Shown here one piece after another: positions 7,226-7,609 of a stretch of 7,609 nucleotides of DNA. Made by a program: the position numbers and the translations under genes. This stretch comes from Burkholderiales bacterium (lineage in GTDB: Bacteria > Pseudomonadota > Gammaproteobacteria > Burkholderiales > Burkholderiaceae): contig CAHJWV010000469.1 of NCBI GenBank assembly GCA_903643055.1, positions 1-7,609 on the forward strand. The letters run 5' to 3'. The notes under the pieces are model-generated. The model did not search any database, had not been told where the DNA came from, and saw nothing but the letters and a program-made list of their open reading frames with translations. Numbering within the stretch: the first letter of the stretch is position 1; each line of letters begins with the position of its first letter.

Positions 7226-7253
7226 CGCCAATACGCCATCAGGCGTATTGGCG
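7226..7253. repeat. Perfect 12-base inverted repeat with ATCA centre
   Basis: CGCCAATACGCC (7226-7237) and GGCGTATTGGCG (7242-7253) are exact reverse complements around ATCA. No T run follows on either strand, so an intrinsic terminator is unlikely. Its centre lies about 75 bases upstream of the predicted start sites of both divergent units, consistent with an operator for a dimeric regulator. It could also form a hairpin if included in a transcript. Confidence 0.75.
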
Positions 7254-7256
7254 CGG

Positions 7257-7271
7257 ACGCAGGCCCTGCGT
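7257..7271. repeat. Second perfect dyad, 7-base arms
   Basis: ACGCAGG (7257-7263), central C, then CCTGCGT (7265-7271). It begins four bases after the longer inverted repeat and ends 14 bases before the sigma-54-like element. The two dyads do not share an arm sequence, so they may bind different proteins. Confidence 0.55.
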
Positions 7272-7285
7272 AACCTGACTTCTGT

Positions 7286-7301
7286 TGGCACTCGATCGGC
7301 T
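7286..7301 (+). promoter_or_regulatory. Sigma-54-like (-24/-12) promoter of urtA
   Basis: TGGCAC (7286-7291) provides the -24 GG, and GCT (7299-7301) the -12 GC at the correct distance in the sigma-54 consensus TGGCAC-N5-TTGC. The two T residues before the -12 GC are C and G here, which weakens the match. Transcription would start near 7312, giving a leader of about 53 bases. Sigma-54 and NtrC control of urea uptake under nitrogen limitation is known in other bacteria, which suits the downstream gene. No clear NtrC site was found. Confidence 0.4.
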
Positions 7302-7351
7302 GATGCAGCCCGGCGAAGTGATGTGCCTTCGCAGTTTCACCTCTACATCCC

Positions 7352-7356
7352 AGGAG
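7352..7356 (+). promoter_or_regulatory. Ribosome binding site of urtA
   Basis: AGGAG lies eight bases before ATG 7365, a strong match at standard spacing that fixes the start. Confidence 0.75.
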
Positions 7357-7364
7357 CATTTTCC

Positions 7365-7609
7365 ATGAATCAAACCCGTCGCAGCGTCGCCTTGTCGTTG
7401 ACCGCGATCGCGTTGGGCGTTGCCGCCGCAGTGCCTGCCCTTGCGGCCGACACCATCAAGGTCGGCATCCTGCATTCGCTGTCGGGCACGATGGCCATCT
7501 CCGAGACGGTGTTGAAGGACACCGCGTTGATGACCATCGACGAGATCAACGCCAAGGGTGGCGTGCTGGGCAAGAAGCTTGAGCCAGTGGTCGTCGACCC
7601 GGCTTCCAA
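7365..7609 (+). CDS. urtA: Urea ABC transporter substrate-binding protein UrtA (5' part, cut by window edge)
   Basis: The first 81 codons of a periplasmic binding protein that captures urea (in relatives also short amides) for the UrtBCDE importer. Residues 1-27 are a signal peptide ending in PALA before AD; the RR near the start ([10 protein letters not shown]) is a weak twin-arginine match, so Sec export is more likely. The mature N-terminus reads [20 protein letters not shown], followed by [18 protein letters not shown] and [12 protein letters not shown]. The [11 protein letters not shown] segment and VVVDPAS are typical of UrtA and separate it from the leucine-binding LivJ/LivK group, to which it is related. 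The frame has no stop up to the last base, so truncation is only by the window. The rest of the urt operon, and perhaps urease genes, would be expected downstream. Confidence 0.88.
   Translation, partial: MNQTRRSVALSLTAIALGVAAAVPALAADTIKVGILHSLSGTMAISETVLKDTALMTIDEINAKGGVLGKKLEPVVVDPAS

Larger units (their letters stand above)
7094..7364. promoter_or_regulatory. Divergent control region between the DUF4826 operon and urtA
   Basis: A 271-base non-coding gap between divergently transcribed genes. From left to right it contains the leader and sigma-70-like promoter of the minus-strand operon, a tandem 11-base repeat over that promoter's -35 box, a long perfect inverted repeat, a second dyad, a sigma-54-like element and the urtA ribosome site. 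Each is listed separately. I see no small gene here. Confidence 0.6.

Noticed and set aside
7248..7276. TTGGCG - 17 bases - TAACCT as a sigma-70 promoter for urtA
   Set aside because: The -10 matches only three of six bases and the -35 is part of the inverted repeat; the sigma-54-like element is the better candidate, though this cannot be ruled out.
7370..7609. Minus-strand open frame at the right edge
   Set aside because: It is the shadow of urtA, whose signal peptide, ribosome site and family motifs are clear on the plus strand.

Overview
The window is GC-rich, gene-dense DNA. It most likely comes from a betaproteobacterium of the order Burkholderiales; this is judged from base and codon use, from the ScsB-type DsbD plus redoxin pair, and from a urea-transporter gene start of the type found there. 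No species can be named from the sequence alone. There is no sign of a mobile element, CRISPR array, tRNA or rRNA.

Left block, plus strand (145-2784). A small autotransporter-like outer-membrane protein (signal peptide, roughly 105-residue Ig-like exported domain with two cysteines, linker helix, roughly 270-residue beta-barrel) is followed after 24 bases by a GT-B type glycosyltransferase. The two look co-transcribed. A GC-rich hairpin followed by a T-rich stretch may end the unit. Pairing a very small passenger with a glycosyltransferase is the least explained part of the coding content.

Middle block, plus strand (2942-5771). A ScsB-type DsbD family membrane reductase carries all three expected cysteine pairs. 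Thirteen bases later comes an exported peroxiredoxin-like protein with one active-site cysteine and a second near its C-terminus. The likely arrangement is that the membrane protein carries cytoplasmic electrons to the periplasm and the redoxin is one of its clients.

Right block. On the minus strand, a DUF4826 protein (7093-6629) and a spermidine-synthase-like methyltransferase-fold protein (6663-5887) overlap by 35 bases and form an operon convergent with the redoxin unit. Divergent from them, on the plus strand, starts urtA (7365 to the window edge), the substrate-binding protein of a urea ABC transporter, cut off at 81 codons.

The 271-base gap between the divergent genes (7094-7364) is the richest non-coding stretch. 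It holds a good sigma-70 promoter for the minus-strand operon (17-base spacer), an 11-base tandem repeat over that promoter's -35 box, a perfect 12-base inverted repeat with a 4-base centre, a second perfect dyad just beside it, and a sigma-54-like -24/-12 element correctly placed for urtA. Together these suggest a nitrogen-regulated divergent control region; all regulatory readings are by eye.
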